DNA from: Aquilaria yunnanensis
Lineage: Eukaryota > Streptophyta > Magnoliopsida > Malvales > Thymelaeaceae
Direction of reading: 5' to 3'
Assembly: GCA_039654915.1 (NCBI GenBank)
Contig: CM077597.1
Span: 83,392,001 to 83,456,000 of the forward strand
DNA: 64,000 nucleotides
The notes beneath the pieces were generated by a model. That model was not told the DNA's origin and made no database searches. It was given only the letters and a program-made list of their open reading frames with translations. Made by a program: the position numbers and the translations under genes. This document shows positions 1 through 11,286 of the stretch, in pieces (positions within the stretch are counted from its first letter, which is position 1; each line of letters begins with the position of its first letter).

Positions 1-454
1 CCGACCTTGGTTCATAAATACTTGAACTTTGTTCTTGGAAGTGCCTTGGTCAAGATGTCTGCAATTTACTCCTCCTTTGTGCAGTGTTCCAGCTTGATCT
101 CATTGTTTGTTGATGCCTCCCTCATAGAGTGATGTTTTATTGTGGTGTGTTTTGTACGACTATGATAGACCGGATTCTTTGTCATGCTTATGGCTGACTT
201 GTTGTCACATAAAATCTTTGTTGGCTCTTCTTACGGCTCACTTATGTCTGCTAGAATTCGTCGTAGCCATGTAGCTTGATTTGTGGTTCTTATAACTGTT
301 ACATATTCTGCTTTTACAAATGATTGTGCCACAGAGTCTTGCTTCTTTGACAACCATGAGAAGAATCTTGATCCAAGTGTAAATCCATAGCCAGATGTGC
401 TTTTTAGTTTATCCACTGATCCTCCCCAATCACTGTCTGTATACCCAAGTAGTC
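1..454 (-). pseudogene. C0 RNase H and pol C-terminus (copia)
   Basis: Minus-strand translation shows the copia RNase H signature: GYTDSDWGGS near the junction, then KSTSGYGFTLG, SWLSKKQDSVAQS and KAEYV. Downstream are the CDNKSA-type motif, SRTKH, and near base 20 the ADILTKALPR motif that ends copia pol proteins. At least three stops interrupt it (for example just after the ADISEP stretch, and in the last 60 bases). It lies in a different frame from the integrase immediately upstream, as expected if an internal deletion fused the two. The RNase H would degrade the RNA strand during reverse transcription, but this copy cannot be functional. Confidence 0.85.
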
Positions 455-1828
455 TTCATCGAACTCCACGTTATGGCTTATTGTCAACTTCTTTGTCTCT
501 AGATTATAGATTCTGTATCCTTTTGATTGTGTGCTATAGCCCATAAAAATTCCTCTTTTACTCTTGTTGTCGAGCTTACCTCTTTCTTCTTGTGGAACAT
601 GGATGTAGTATATGCTGCCGAATACTCTGAGATGTTTGGCTAATGGCTTTCATCCACTCTATTCTTCAACTGGTGTCTTGGCATTTGTGGCCCTGGTTGG
701 ACACCTGTTGAGTATATAAGCAGCAGTGTAGACAGCTTCTGTCCAAAATGTTTTTGGCAAGCCTTTTTCTACTAGCATTGACCTCGCCATCTCCATCACA
801 GTTCTATTATTTCTTTTAGATACACCATTTTGTTCTTGTGCATAACCGATAGTAAGTTGTTAATCGACTCCTTCCTCTTTGCAGAACTTGTCAAATTTTC
901 TTGATGTGTACTCTTTTCCTCTATCACTTCTCAAGATCATGATGTGATGACCACTTCGTTTCTTCACAAGATGCTTTAATTTCTTGAATATTCCAAATAC
1001 TTTTGACCTTTTTTTCATGAAATAAACCCAAGTCATTCTACTAAAATCATCAATGAAGAGAATGAAGTATCTATTTTTGTTTGGAATGATTGTACTCATC
1101 AGCCTGCATAAGTCTAGATGAATTAGCTCTAATGGCTTCTTGGCTCTCCAAGAAGCTTCAGATGGAAATGGTTGTTTGTGTTGTTTCCCGAGCAGACATC
1201 CTTCACGTGTATCTCTTATAACTTCTATTTTCGGTAGATCATTGATTATGTTTTTTTGTTGAAGAGTCTTCAACCCTTGAAAGTTAAAATGACCGAACCT
1301 TTTATGCCATAGCCAAGAATCATTCTCTTGTGCTTTCATGGTAGTTTGAGTTATGTACCTCCATTGAATAGGAAAGTTTCTTCTCTTCATCTTGATCTTG
1401 GCGATGATTAGATTCTTGTCCTCCTTATCATAGATGGTGCAGTAGTCTCCTTCAAAGTGGAATGTATATCCATGCTCCATCATCTGGCCAACGCTTAGTA
1501 GATTTTCTGCCAGATCTGGAACCCATAGAACATCATGTATGCAGCGCGTACCTTTCTTTGTTTGGACCGCTACAGTGCCTTTTCCCATGATCTTGATTGA
1601 TTTTTTGTCGACTAGTTGTACCCTTGAATTGTAGGTGGTGTCTAGTTTGGAGAACACCTCTTGATTTGGTGTCATGTGATTGCTACAAGCACTGTCGATT
1701 AGCCACTGATTCTTACTTTGTTCAATGGCAGCTTGGCAGGCATAGAAGATGTTTTCTTCATCTTCTTGCTCCTCAGAATAACTAGTTTGATGATTTTTAC
1801 TTCCATTGGAGTGACAGTTTGTCTCCAC
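455..1828 (-). pseudogene. C0 protease and integrase (copia)
   Basis: A long minus-strand frame from 1828 down to 860 starts with the end of a gag zinc knuckle. It carries the protease active-site region WLIDSACSNHMT, where the usual Asp-Ser-Gly is Asp-Ser-Ala. Next comes the gag-pre-integrase HHCC region (LWHKRFGH ... GCLLGKQ). The integrase core follows, with the first Asp in LIHLDLC, FIDDFSRMTWVYF, and SDRGKEYTS holding the second Asp. The frame stops at 860, but integrase sequence continues to about 455 with the typical tail YRIYNLETKKLTIS and VEFDED. The Gly-to-Ala change in the protease and the stops make this a pseudogene. Confidence 0.88.
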
Positions 1829-2584
1829 ATACCCGAACCTTTTGCAATTATGGCAATTTGGTTGTCCTCGGAAGTATCAATTTTTCTCCAAGTGGTTTGC
1901 TTTTTTGCAAATTCCATATGGAGGATTTGTTGATTTCCTTAAATTTTCTCTTTGATGGGAATTTTTGCTTGATATTTTGTTGTTACTTTTGAAATTTTTA
2001 GACTGATTCTTGCACTGAAAGGCGCTCTCAGATGGATCTTCATGATGCTTGTCCAGCCTCTTTTCTCTTGCTTCAAGTGCGCCTATGAGTTCAGACACAA
2101 ATAAAGCTAATAAATCTTTTGTTTCTTCAATCACAGAGATTATTACTTTAAATTTCTCTGGGATAGAATTTAATATTTTCTCAATAATTTTCTAGTCTGA
2201 TATTTCCTCTTTATAAGCTTTCATTTGATTAACTATTTCAATTAATCTAGAATAATATTCATTTATTGTCTCAGAATCTCTCATTTTTATATTTTTGAAT
2301 TCTTGTGTTAAACTTTGCAGTAGTACGACACATACCTTGGAAGATCCTTGAAACTCCTCCTGCAAGATATCCCACGCTTGCTTTGCGCTAGTTGCCTTGA
2401 TGATTCTTGAAAATATTGTATCTGCCACCACCTGCTGTACGGTGAACAGTGCTTGTGCGTCCTTTGCCTCATCATCCTCCAACTTTGCAATTTGTGTCTC
2501 GTTTAATGTGGAAGTATCCTCAGGAATATTAATTCCTTTTTGAACAATATTCCACAATTTTTGAGACACGAAATAGGTCTTCAT
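1800..2584 (-). pseudogene. C0 gag (copia)
   Basis: Starts at the ATG ending at 2584 (MKTYFVSQKLWNIVQKG) and reads as a UBN2-type copia gag, with AKQAWDILQEEFQGS and the LTQEFKNIKM/INEYYSRL region. It is interrupted at about 2190, resumes at 2134 (LLALFVSELIGALEAREKR), and ends in two zinc-knuckle-like motifs (CKKANHLEKN, then a Cys-His box around 1840-1800). Two in-frame breaks separate the pieces. It lies 157 bases from the primer site, the usual leader spacing for a copia gag. Confidence 0.8.
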
Positions 2585-2743
2585 TTTAATGCTCCAATAA
2601 TCATAGTTTTCATCGAAAAAAACCAGCAGAGGGATGGCTTGGTTGTTTTTGGAGGCAGCGATTAGTGATGTGTTTTTTTTTTTGTTTATGGAGCTTATAT
2701 AGAAAGCTTCGATTGACCTACGCCCAAGTAAATGACCAGATGA

Positions 2744-2756
2744 GGCTCTGTTACCA
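2744..2756 (-). promoter_or_regulatory. C0 primer binding site
   Basis: On the minus strand the sequence reads TGGTAACAGAGC, one base from the plant tRNA-iMet complement TGGTATCAGAGC. It lies four bases inside the LTR end, where minus-strand DNA synthesis would be primed. Confidence 0.8.
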
Positions 2757-2760
2757 CTAT

Positions 2761-3171
2761 TGATTTTTTGGAATTGGTTTAGTTGGTATTTGGGATAGTT
2801 GGAATAGTTGGGAAATAATTTGAAATAGTTGAAGAACGAAACTTGTGATTTAAAAATAGTGAAAGGACTTAATTGAAAGGATTTTGTTTATTGATGGTGG
2901 AATGGAAAGGAGGAGTACAAGGTTTGTTAGGCCACGCCATATTTATACTAGTTTCTACCGACTATCCAAAGTCCGCTCAAGCTTTATAGAAGTTTCTACA
3001 TTCTAGCTCACATCTTTGAGTATTTTCACTTTTTTCTAGATTTATCTTACAAAAAATCTCATAATTTAATTATTATCATTTCTCTAGATTTTATCTAGGA
3101 TACATCTAGATTTTCTTAAGCTCCAAGTAATTCCAGAATTTTCTTGATTTTTCTTTTTAAAATTTGCATCA
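2761..3171 (-). repeat. C0 5' LTR
   Basis: Starts next to the primer site. On the plus strand it reads from TGATTTTTTGG to TTTGCATCA, so the ends are TGAT...ATCA as in an LTR. The length is 411 bp. The far boundary is set only by the terminal TGATG motif and by the change of sequence character, because the partner LTR is outside the window. Confidence 0.65.
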
Positions 3172-4206
3172 ATATTTTAATACAGTGATTCAGCATAATA
3201 AAAATTATGGCATTTGTTCATCTGAATGAGAAGCTGATGGAGCATATTCGAAAAAATAAATAGTTTTCTCCATCGATTCCTTAACCAGCCCAAGAGCAAG
3301 CAACCCAAAAATAATGAAAATAACGGGAAAAAACAAAACCTTTTAAGGTAGCACAAAAAGTTTTCTCTATCGATTCCTTAACTCATCTTTGGATCTTCAC
3401 TAGAAATTATTTGGCATAGTTCTTTTCCTTGTTTGGATGGTTCTCAAATCCGATACAGGGGTTGCGTTTTCTTTTCTAAATTGTTTTGGATTTATGTATC
3501 AGTTTTCATCTGCCGTATTTTTGGCCCTCTCCTAACCAGTTTTCATCTGCCGTATTCTGTTAAGAATGTACAAAAAAATAGGTAAACAAGGTGAACACTC
3601 GAGGGTTTTAACCTCGTATGTCATTTAAGAAAAAAAACAGTTTTTATTTTTATTTTTTAAGCCTCATCAGATTACTGGTTTCCAAGTCATTTTCTGGAAC
3701 CCTTTTTCTTTATTTTCAAATGGTGACTTGCATGATCTCAATTTAGTTGTCAGATCTTAACTTGCTTGCTCTCAACAATTTATTAATACAAGCAAGATCT
3801 GTAGTTGTGTTCAACTTCGTTTCTTTATGATTCAAAAATCAATTGCTACTGTGATTTTGTTGAAAAATATAGTGCTTCCTCCCATTTAACTTTTAGGTTT
3901 CTAGCTTTCTCGCAGGCAGACTTTATTTTTTATTTTATGGAAAAAAAAAATTATTTTGCATGCAAGTAAATTTCTTGGTAGAAGTTATGTTCCTGGAAGA
4001 TGCCTCATAACTTTGAGTTCTTGATATATTTTATTTCAGTAATTCAAAGCATACAATAAGGCACAACAAAACAACTTACAGAAATTAAGACATAGATAAT
4101 TCATGAAATTAACAGACAAATAAGAGGCAATTTATTCATTAGTACATGTACTAGAAATTATTAGAGTGCCTTATAGGTGCTCATACATTGCCCATGCATT
4201 TGTTAC
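3172..4206. other. Intergenic AT-rich DNA, no gene seen
   Basis: No coding stretch, RNA gene or element boundary recognised. It contains a 20-bp exact repeat (CAGTTTTCATCTGCCGTATT at 3500 and 3537) and a looser repeat of TCGATTCCTTAAC (near 3274 and 3370). The 3' untranslated region of the gene ending at 4207 must lie just left of that point. Confidence 0.6.
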
Positions 4207-4829
4207 TTAGTTCAGGCCTGCTGCCGCTTGGAATTGGATGGTAACAGAAGGAATTGCAGCAACAAAGTTCCATTCGATACTTGATGTCACTCCACCGATG
4301 TTATCCTTAGCTGCAGAAGTTGCAATCTCCAGGTTTGCCTTGACAGTGTCCCAGTCGATAACTTGAGTAGCAAGAAAGATCTTTGTGTAAGCCAGCTGCA
4401 TGCATGTATAGAGTTTAATTTTGTAGACATGCTATACAAATTTAAAATAGAACCAGTTCTCCCATTAAATAACGAGAGTGCAAGCCATTTTTGGCCTTTG
4501 ATACACATACCTAACTTGGAACGTTTTCTTATCCTAAATATGGTTGAGCTACATACCTTCCCAGGGCCAGTTGCAGAATTTTTCCAAGCAACTACAATTT
4601 TTAAGGGAGCTTTTGCTGGGGAGGAGTCATGGGCTATATACACCAAAGCGCCAGATGAAGTGTTCATTGTATCTGGTAATTGCTCAAAAGTTTCTGTCTT
4701 ATCATTGAGAATCGACTGCGGGTATGGCTTAGTAGGGTTCTCCTTGCCATTCCATTCCTTCTGGTCCATCAAACCCATGGCATATCCGAGGTAGTTTGAA
4801 ATGGTGCCCTAGGTTTTGCCACCAGCCAT
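4207..4829 (-). CDS. Small plant gene resembling the 23-kDa jasmonate-induced protein family; stop at codon 7
   Basis: Minus-strand gene with three exons. Exon 1 (about 5055-4980) is untranslated. Intron 1 is 4979-4833 (GTAATA...TTGCAG). Exon 2 is 4832-4557 and intron 2 is 4556-4396 (GTATGT...CATGCAG). Exon 3 is 4395-4207, ending in TAA. The join GPGK/LAYTKIF is phase 0. The product would be about 152 residues. Features that recall the jasmonate-induced 23-kDa family are the P-x-PYP segment, the SSGALVY block, VVAWKN followed by AYTKI, and a C-terminal beta-rich tail; this is recalled similarity, not a search. The first ATG (4829) is followed by an in-frame TAG at 4811-4809. Translation could instead begin at the in-frame ATG at 4778, giving a product about 17 residues shorter. 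So it is either a recent pseudogene or an N-terminally shortened gene. It is the only non-transposon gene found. Confidence 0.55.
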
Positions 4830-5077
4830 TGTCTGCAAATGTTGGAGCAAAATTTTAGGAATTGTAGAACGGTTAAGAATTAATTGGCAGGACTTATTTA
4901 AAAGCCCTAAGAGAAAAAGGTCACAAATGAAGTAAGTAAAAATACTAAACTAGTAATAATATCAAATAAGAGATATTACCAAGTGATTCGGGTGCTCTTG
5001 CTTCAAAAAACTTTTTGCACTTATTTTTTTACCTATGCTTAGAGCTCTGATGTGAGAAATCTTGCAAATGGGATAGT

Positions 5078-5089
5078 CCTTTATATAGG
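5078..5089 (-). promoter_or_regulatory. TATA box of the small plant gene
   Basis: CCTATATAAAGG on the minus strand, about 100 bp upstream of the first splice donor (4979) and about 250 bp upstream of the first ATG (4829). This spacing fits a short untranslated first exon. Confidence 0.6.
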
Positions 5090-8000
5090 CTTTTGTCGCC
5101 TCGTAGCAACCATGTAAACGTGGCTAATTTTTTAAGGGAAAGAAGCATATGAGGTGCATATTTAAAAGATAAATTTTTCCATCATATGCTAGTCTCAATC
5201 GGCCTTTGTTTAATATGTTATTGTTGGGACAAATTAAAGAGCGCAAGAGGAAAAAGCCAAGAAAACAAAGTCTCTTTCTGGTAACTGACCATTAGATTGT
5301 TTAAAGTTTTATAACAACATTAGATTGTTTAGTTTTGGGTTTGTGAAAGTTTCATGCAGTTTCAATTGTATGGTAAACATTAAAGATATTATTTTAAGAT
5401 GAAAGTATTAAATATAATTCTTTCACACATTTTTAGATTTATTCTAATTATTTTCATCACAATTTACCAAATGTAAATAATATATATTGATAAATAGAGT
5501 CTACTTTGGCAAATTTAATGATAAAAACAAAAAAAAAGAATTATAATAGTTTCCAAACTCAATCATGTTAAAAAAAATTTAATTGAATTTTATTATCAAG
5601 ACAAAAAAAAAAGGAAGAAAATAACAAAATATCTATGCTAGAAACATTATACTATTTCATTTTATACTTTTTATATGCTAGAAAATAACCGTATACGTAT
5701 ACCTACTCTAGCCAAAGTTTTAAAAATTTTAGCGATTTTGCACGCACGTGCGCTAATATTACAAAATTTTTAGTCTATCAAACTCTCAATTTAATTATTA
5801 GCTTGAGAATTCTAATCAATTTGTATAAGCAAAGTTGACTTGGGATTTGTATCTATGCCTCTCGCTGTGAGCTAATTCGTATAGAGAAAGACGACTTGGA
5901 CTATCAAGTCATCGAAACAATTGAATCAATCAGTCCACTTGTACCTGCAAGCTGGGCTTTTTTGCCTGTAACAAATCCATGCAACTAATATTCATATTAA
6001 ACTATTGATTAACAAGCTTCATGCATGTTATTGCATGTGGATTGTTGGGTGTTATCGGTGGCTATTGTTTTTGTTCATAACGGGAACTAAATTTATTAGC
6101 GTTATTTTGTTAGATGTTTTGAGTTATATCTAACAATTTTAGGGATTTTTCTATAATTAATTCACCTTCCTTGTGAGTTTGTTTATTTCAATACCTTTTT
6201 GAACTGCAAATAAATTTATGAATACTGATTACAGATAGTTGGTACTAACTAGTAGTTGAACCCATTATAGTAATAAAAGAGCAACTGACCAATACTTCCC
6301 CTCACACATCTAATGACAGAAAATTAACATTTCAGGTTTGCATAATTTCAAAGGCACCATTGCTTTCCATCTAAGAAAATCCAAGTTGCCACCTACACAG
6401 CTGATAGCCATCCTTGTACCAGTTCTTTTGATCAACACCCACTTGGGTTCAATGCCATCTCTTTGAACAAATTTGCTCTACATTGAAACATAAGCTGTTA
6501 TAGTAGATGGCACAATATTTTTGACCTGACACAATTTAGCTGGATATGAGTTCTATCTCTGTTTTTAGATCTATGTTGCACATCTCTAGATAAAAAAAAT
6601 GCCCAAATCCTAAAATAAGATACAACTAGATTCTCACTTAGTAAGTTGGACTAAAATCTAAATTTGCTTTTAAAGATAAAATCATTTCTCCTTTTCCATA
6701 TTGCCCACACAATGACTACTAAGTTTCCTTCTTTTTTTTTTTTTTTTTTATAATCGGCAATGAGAATATTATTAGAAGGCTAGTAAGAAGCAGGTAAGGA
6801 TACAAGATAGTAGCAGTAGCAACAGAATCGAACTTGAAGTGCCTATGTAAATACAACCATTATTTGAAGAACGATCAAGGATTTAAACACCAAAAGTCGA
6901 AACAAGAAATTGCCCAACCCGATCTCTTGGATATAAAGAAAAATGAGAAGGATTTTACTAAATAAATGATCTCCAACCAATTTGCAGCTTTCTGTTAAAT
7001 AGAAAATTTTTTTTAGCTTTCTAGAGTAACAACGATGTTGTTCTCTTGTGACATCCCATAACTTGGTTGCATTTGCAGTTATTGTGCTCAATAATGATCT
7101 AGAAATGTTTTTTTGTAGGATCCATATGTAGGTTTTTTTTTTTTTTTGATCAGCCTGTTGCACCTGACATGCCACAAAGGAAGTCTGTGTGATACTTAAT
7201 GTGTATATATAAGTCAAAATTTAAGAAATTGATCACAGTACTTATCCATTTCACAAATGATAGGTCATGTAGTGTGAGTAGGTGCTCCATTAACCAGTTC
7301 TGGACTTGAGTCCCCACAAATGGTATCAAGTCCAACGCAGTTCCATGATAGTATGGAGCATGCTTATGATTCTGTACGAGCCGAGGCCCAAATCCGTTAT
7401 TTATCTGTGAACGGTTAGGTTTGAAACATGGTCACCAAGTGATTACCATTTTCACAGATAGAGTAAAGGTCCATGATTCCATTTCTAGGGTGACTCGCTC
7501 TTGATTGCATACTTCTAATGCTAGCAAGGTTTATTTGATCTTCTTTCTAGGCTAGTGAATTGTTATAAAACTTTGAAAGCCATCTTTGTATGAATTATTC
7601 CATCATTGATTGATTCTTCTTAACTAAACTAGTTTTTGAAAATTTCAGGCTACCCTTTGTAGTTATATTATTGTGAAGTGAATATATGAAGCATAAACAT
7701 TAGCCTCTTCATCTAGAACCTTCATATTTGGTTTTCTTTTGTCTTGATAGAGCCTATTAAGCATGAATTGCTATATCATATATGACACACGTACACACAC
7801 GCACAAACACATAAACTTATATAGCTTTCCTGGTATGTGTGGCATCAACTTTGGTCATCATCTCATGAGTATAACTTTCTATCGTTCCATTTTTTATTTT
7901 TATGGTCCATCAAATTATATAGCACATCAACATGTTTTTATTTACCTAATGGTTATTTTGGCATTGCTGCGGGATGTGTTTGCATTTTTAACAAGAATGT

Positions 8001-8653
8001 GTTTATTTGTGCTGCAAGCCTGTAGTGTATGTAAGGCTTTGGCTTTGGCTCTAGCCAACGCATTAAGCAATTATGTGCATAGTAACAAATTTTACAAGCA
8101 TGCAAATTCTAATCTCTTATTGTCAGTGTGATGCTAGGCATAATGCACATTTACATTTTCCATATCGTTCTTAGTGCTAGGCCTTAGCATTTTTAGTGTT
8201 CAAAAGAGGATAATTTTTAGTACTTAAAAAGGGATAATTAGTAGCTCTTTTAATTGTTTCCCTACTTCATCTAGTTGTTTTCTGCCATACAGTTGATTCT
8301 TTTTCTATTGTTTTGATAGATCAGAGTAATTGAGAGGAATTTTGAAATTCCTCATAAAAACCCATTTTGTGTCGTTATGTGGAGTGACCTTAAAGACATT
8401 AAAACATGGGCAATCAACCAACATTTAGCAAGTTGACTCTTTGGATCCAAAATAACATTCGAGATAAATAAAATTGTCTCTTTATTCTTTAAATTAATAC
8501 TAAATCATGAGCCTTAACTTTATATTTAATCTAGTGCATTTCAACCACATCAACATACTTGCAGTTTGTTAAGCGCACTAACTAGTACAAGAAGGACTTA
8601 AGCATATGTTTCAGGATAAAGGACTAGTGATTGTGAGATGCTAAAACTTCTTG
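5090..8653. other. AT-rich intergenic DNA upstream of the small gene
   Basis: No convincing coding region on either strand; open frames here are short and of random composition. It holds an A-rich/T-rich tract near 5460-5640, two long T runs (6728-6748 and 7134-7148), and a CA-rich microsatellite near 7783-7812. The region ends at the TGTTAC boundary of element H. Confidence 0.6.
6728..7217 (-). other. Possible retroposon 3' end with poly(A) tail
   Basis: On the minus strand a non-LTR-like segment ends in CCGATTATAAAAAAA..., a run of about 20 A (plus-strand T run at 6728-6748). A second A run, at 7148-7134, lies upstream. A weak frame (7217-6843) has no recognisable domain. The tail form fits the 3' end of a LINE or a processed copy. 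No reverse transcriptase is visible, and the call rests only on the tail. Confidence 0.25.
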
Positions 8654-10426
8654 TGTTACCACTCTTAATGCTTAAATACAATGACCATATTTAGTGTGTC
8701 AAGTCCCATAAGCTATGCATGTTCTGTAGGCCAAGTAAAGCAATGCTCACTATGTTGCCTAAGTGGCCTTATTGGTTTTTATGCGAATATATATATATAT
8801 TGGTCCAATCATCACACACATATTTACACACAATTTCATCTATAAGTAATGATGGCAGTCAAATTCTTTATTCCTGGGCAATATGGAATTTGAGTAAAAT
8901 CCCCAAGTGCATGTACAATCATATGCATACTTGGTGCACTTGGTGCCCATTTCATGCATCCAAACCTTCACATCGTGTCCAAGTTAGTTTCTACCCATGT
9001 TCTCCTATGCGTTAAAGGTTTTAAACCCTTTAATACACTTCAACCTTCATAAGGAAACAAATTTGAGGCCTTAAATCCATACAAGTTTGCAATTATGGAT
9101 TTTATTCTTAACCGGTTAAAATTTACCATATGAATAGTGCACAAATCCAGTGATTCAAAATCCAAATTCTTCATATTGTAGTGTTATAAGTGTGATCAAA
9201 ATTTTGATAGCCAAACTCATTATGTACACTAAGTTATGGCTCTTGGGGTACAGGGTACCAAATCTGTGCATCTAATAACCAGAATGCCCATACAAAAATT
9301 CATAAAATTCTTGCACATCATTAGCAGGTGCAAAGCCAACATGGGCAGTTCCATACATGTCTTAGACACATGGGGAAGCCATTGCCATGAATTTTAAGCC
9401 ATTGCATAAGCATTGAACATAATTTCTTTTGAAACAGTCCATATGTTGCCAAATTGATAGAATTGAACATAGAGGCTCAAACATCACTTCATTGCTTCAT
9501 ATATCATCCATACAGCATCCATAATGTATTTACATGCATAGATAAATCATACATATGACCTAGCTTAGTTGGGTACATACACCAATTTCTTGGAGAGCCT
9601 TACAAACACAATATACTCCAGAAACTTTAAAAGGTAGCAGCTGCATAAGGTAAAAAGTACTAACACTAAAATTAGCACATGTGCTCCAAAAATCATAAAA
9701 CACTCTAGTTTAATACTAGACATATCGACATTTGTGTACCTAAAATTTCACAAGAAAAATCAAACTACAAGTATTATTTTTTAATGTTCCCATTCAAGTG
9801 TTCTTAAAAATGGATAGAAAGGGGGGTAAGTTCCTTTGAAGAATTTAGTAAGAGCTTATCTTCAAAATTTTGAATTCCCAGCCATAAACCTGAAATCCAA
9901 AGACACTAAAACAAAAAAACATAGTCCACATACATAGATATAGCCATCGAAATGCACAAACAAACACAGCAATAAACATATGTAATGCTGGCAGCAATAA
10001 CACATTAGGGTTAGTCCATAATAATTCAAATAAACATTAAGAACTCACTATGTCGGCCCTCCTCAAGCTATTGCTTGGTCTTAAGAGGTCATTAGGTCTT
10101 AGTTAGTACTAACTTGGGCTCCAGAAACCCTCAATTTCACTGCCATAACAGAGCACAAAAGCTGCAGGGTCGTAACCATAAGTGCAATTTCCCTCTTAAC
10201 CTAAACTTGGTTCATCAAGTTCTTAGCTCTCTTCCAATCTTAGGGTCTTAGCTTCATGGATGTTTGGGCATCAATATTGAATATTAAACAGCCATGAAAC
10301 CTAGATAAAATGCTTAAATTTTGCTGGAATTTTGATAAACCTTAGGTAAACCTAAAAACTAGGGTTTATGGTCTTTCTTGATGCTTCGGTTGTTTTCTGT
10401 TGCTTTCTCTTGATTGTTTGTAGTAA
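8654..10426 (-). repeat. H 3' LTR, first segment (distal part)
   Basis: Matches 37460-38566 closely from TGTTACCACT onward, including the AT microsatellite (about 8789-8800) and the GTACC-AAATCTGTGCATCTAAT block. It contains about 700 bp (near 9630-10340) that are absent from the 5' copy. It is cut at 10426 by the T1 insertion. The final AGTAA (10422-10426) is the T1 target duplication. Confidence 0.9.
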
Positions 10427-11286
10427 TGATAGCCAAAGGGCTATCGCCTCTCTCACTACATACTTCCTGCCAGTAGCGTGGTCGGGAAACCTGGCGTCAC
10501 CCGAAGGAGGAGCTAACACTGACATCGGAAAGAGCGAAGTCAAACGCCTCAAACTCAGGACTTCGGCTAGTACGTCAGGAATTTCAAAGATGTTGCCGGC
10601 TCCCTCAGGGGACCAAACGGATCACCTTCGGGAATAAAGAACCAGCTATTGCAAGCAGGAGAGACTCTCCCCGAAGGTGGAACCCTCGAGCCAGAGAACT
10701 CCCTGAACTACGGGCATGTTCCTGAAGAAGGGCACCCGTACCAAAGGACGACCTCGCCCAAAGGACCTCGGGAGTACGGCATGAGCATTTAAGGAGCCTC
10801 TGACATGTCACCCCCAGGCGCTACATGCCGCCTCAAACAGCGGTTTGACACGCCGACGCCGTCCAAGTCTTGTCACAACCTATCTCGGACCAAGATTCAA
10901 GGAGCCTACAAATGGCTACTTGTCCCCTACACCCGAAAGTACAGAGAGCATCCGACCGAACACGTGTCATGATCTGAACGGGCTAGGCACTCCTATAAAT
11001 GCCAGGAAACAAGCCCTGGCAAAGGATCAGACCCTCTCTCCCTGGGGAAAATAAAAACAGGCAAGGCCACGTAATCCCTTAGTGCTCCTCCTCTATCTTC
11101 CTTCAGGACACTAACTTAGGCGTCGGAGGCTCCTCCTCGGAAAAACATCTCGGGGACCTCCTAACCCTCTTCTCTTCAGCATTTCAGGCACACTCCCTTG
11201 GGAAATCTGTGCTCCAGGCGTTCTCCCTCTCAGGAAGTCCCTCCCGAAGTCATAATGTCACCTGACGAAGATGTTGCTGGGCATCA
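10427..11286 (+). repeat. T1 5' LTR
   Basis: 860 bp, TGATAGCC...GCATCA, repeated at 20317-21178 with many substitutions. A 7-bp stem (GATAGCC/GGCTATC) sits at its tip. The region near 10990 (CTATAAATG) may be the sense promoter. The gag ATG lies inside it at 11255. Confidence 0.93.

Larger units (their letters stand above)
1..3171 (-). mobile_element. C0: truncated Ty1/copia retrotransposon, 5' part, RT deleted
   Basis: Reading on the minus strand from 3171 downward: a 5' LTR, an initiator-Met-type primer site, gag, protease, integrase, then directly the end of RNase H, which runs off the window at base 1. The order gag-PR-IN before RNase H is diagnostic of Ty1/copia. The whole reverse transcriptase is missing (junction near 455). 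Several stops and frameshifts show the copy is dead. The 3' LTR lies outside the window, so the target duplication cannot be tested. Confidence 0.9.

Noticed and set aside
3500..3556. Exact 20-bp repeat with 37-bp spacing
   Set aside because: Two copies only, no palindromic or protein-coding sense; likely slippage or a small duplication, and not an array.
7763..8131. Open frame of 122 codons in the left intergenic DNA
   Set aside because: Starts in a CA repeat, has no domain or splice context, and another frame overlaps it; composition is that of AT-rich non-coding DNA.
8789..8800. AT microsatellite as a possible TATA or regulatory site
   Set aside because: Lies inside the H LTR and recurs in the other LTR (about 37591-37602); a simple repeat without positional context for a promoter.
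10352..10811. Several open frames on both strands across the T1 LTR
   Set aside because: They cross the element boundary or are LTR sequence, with no motif; frames in GC-rich LTRs are common by chance.
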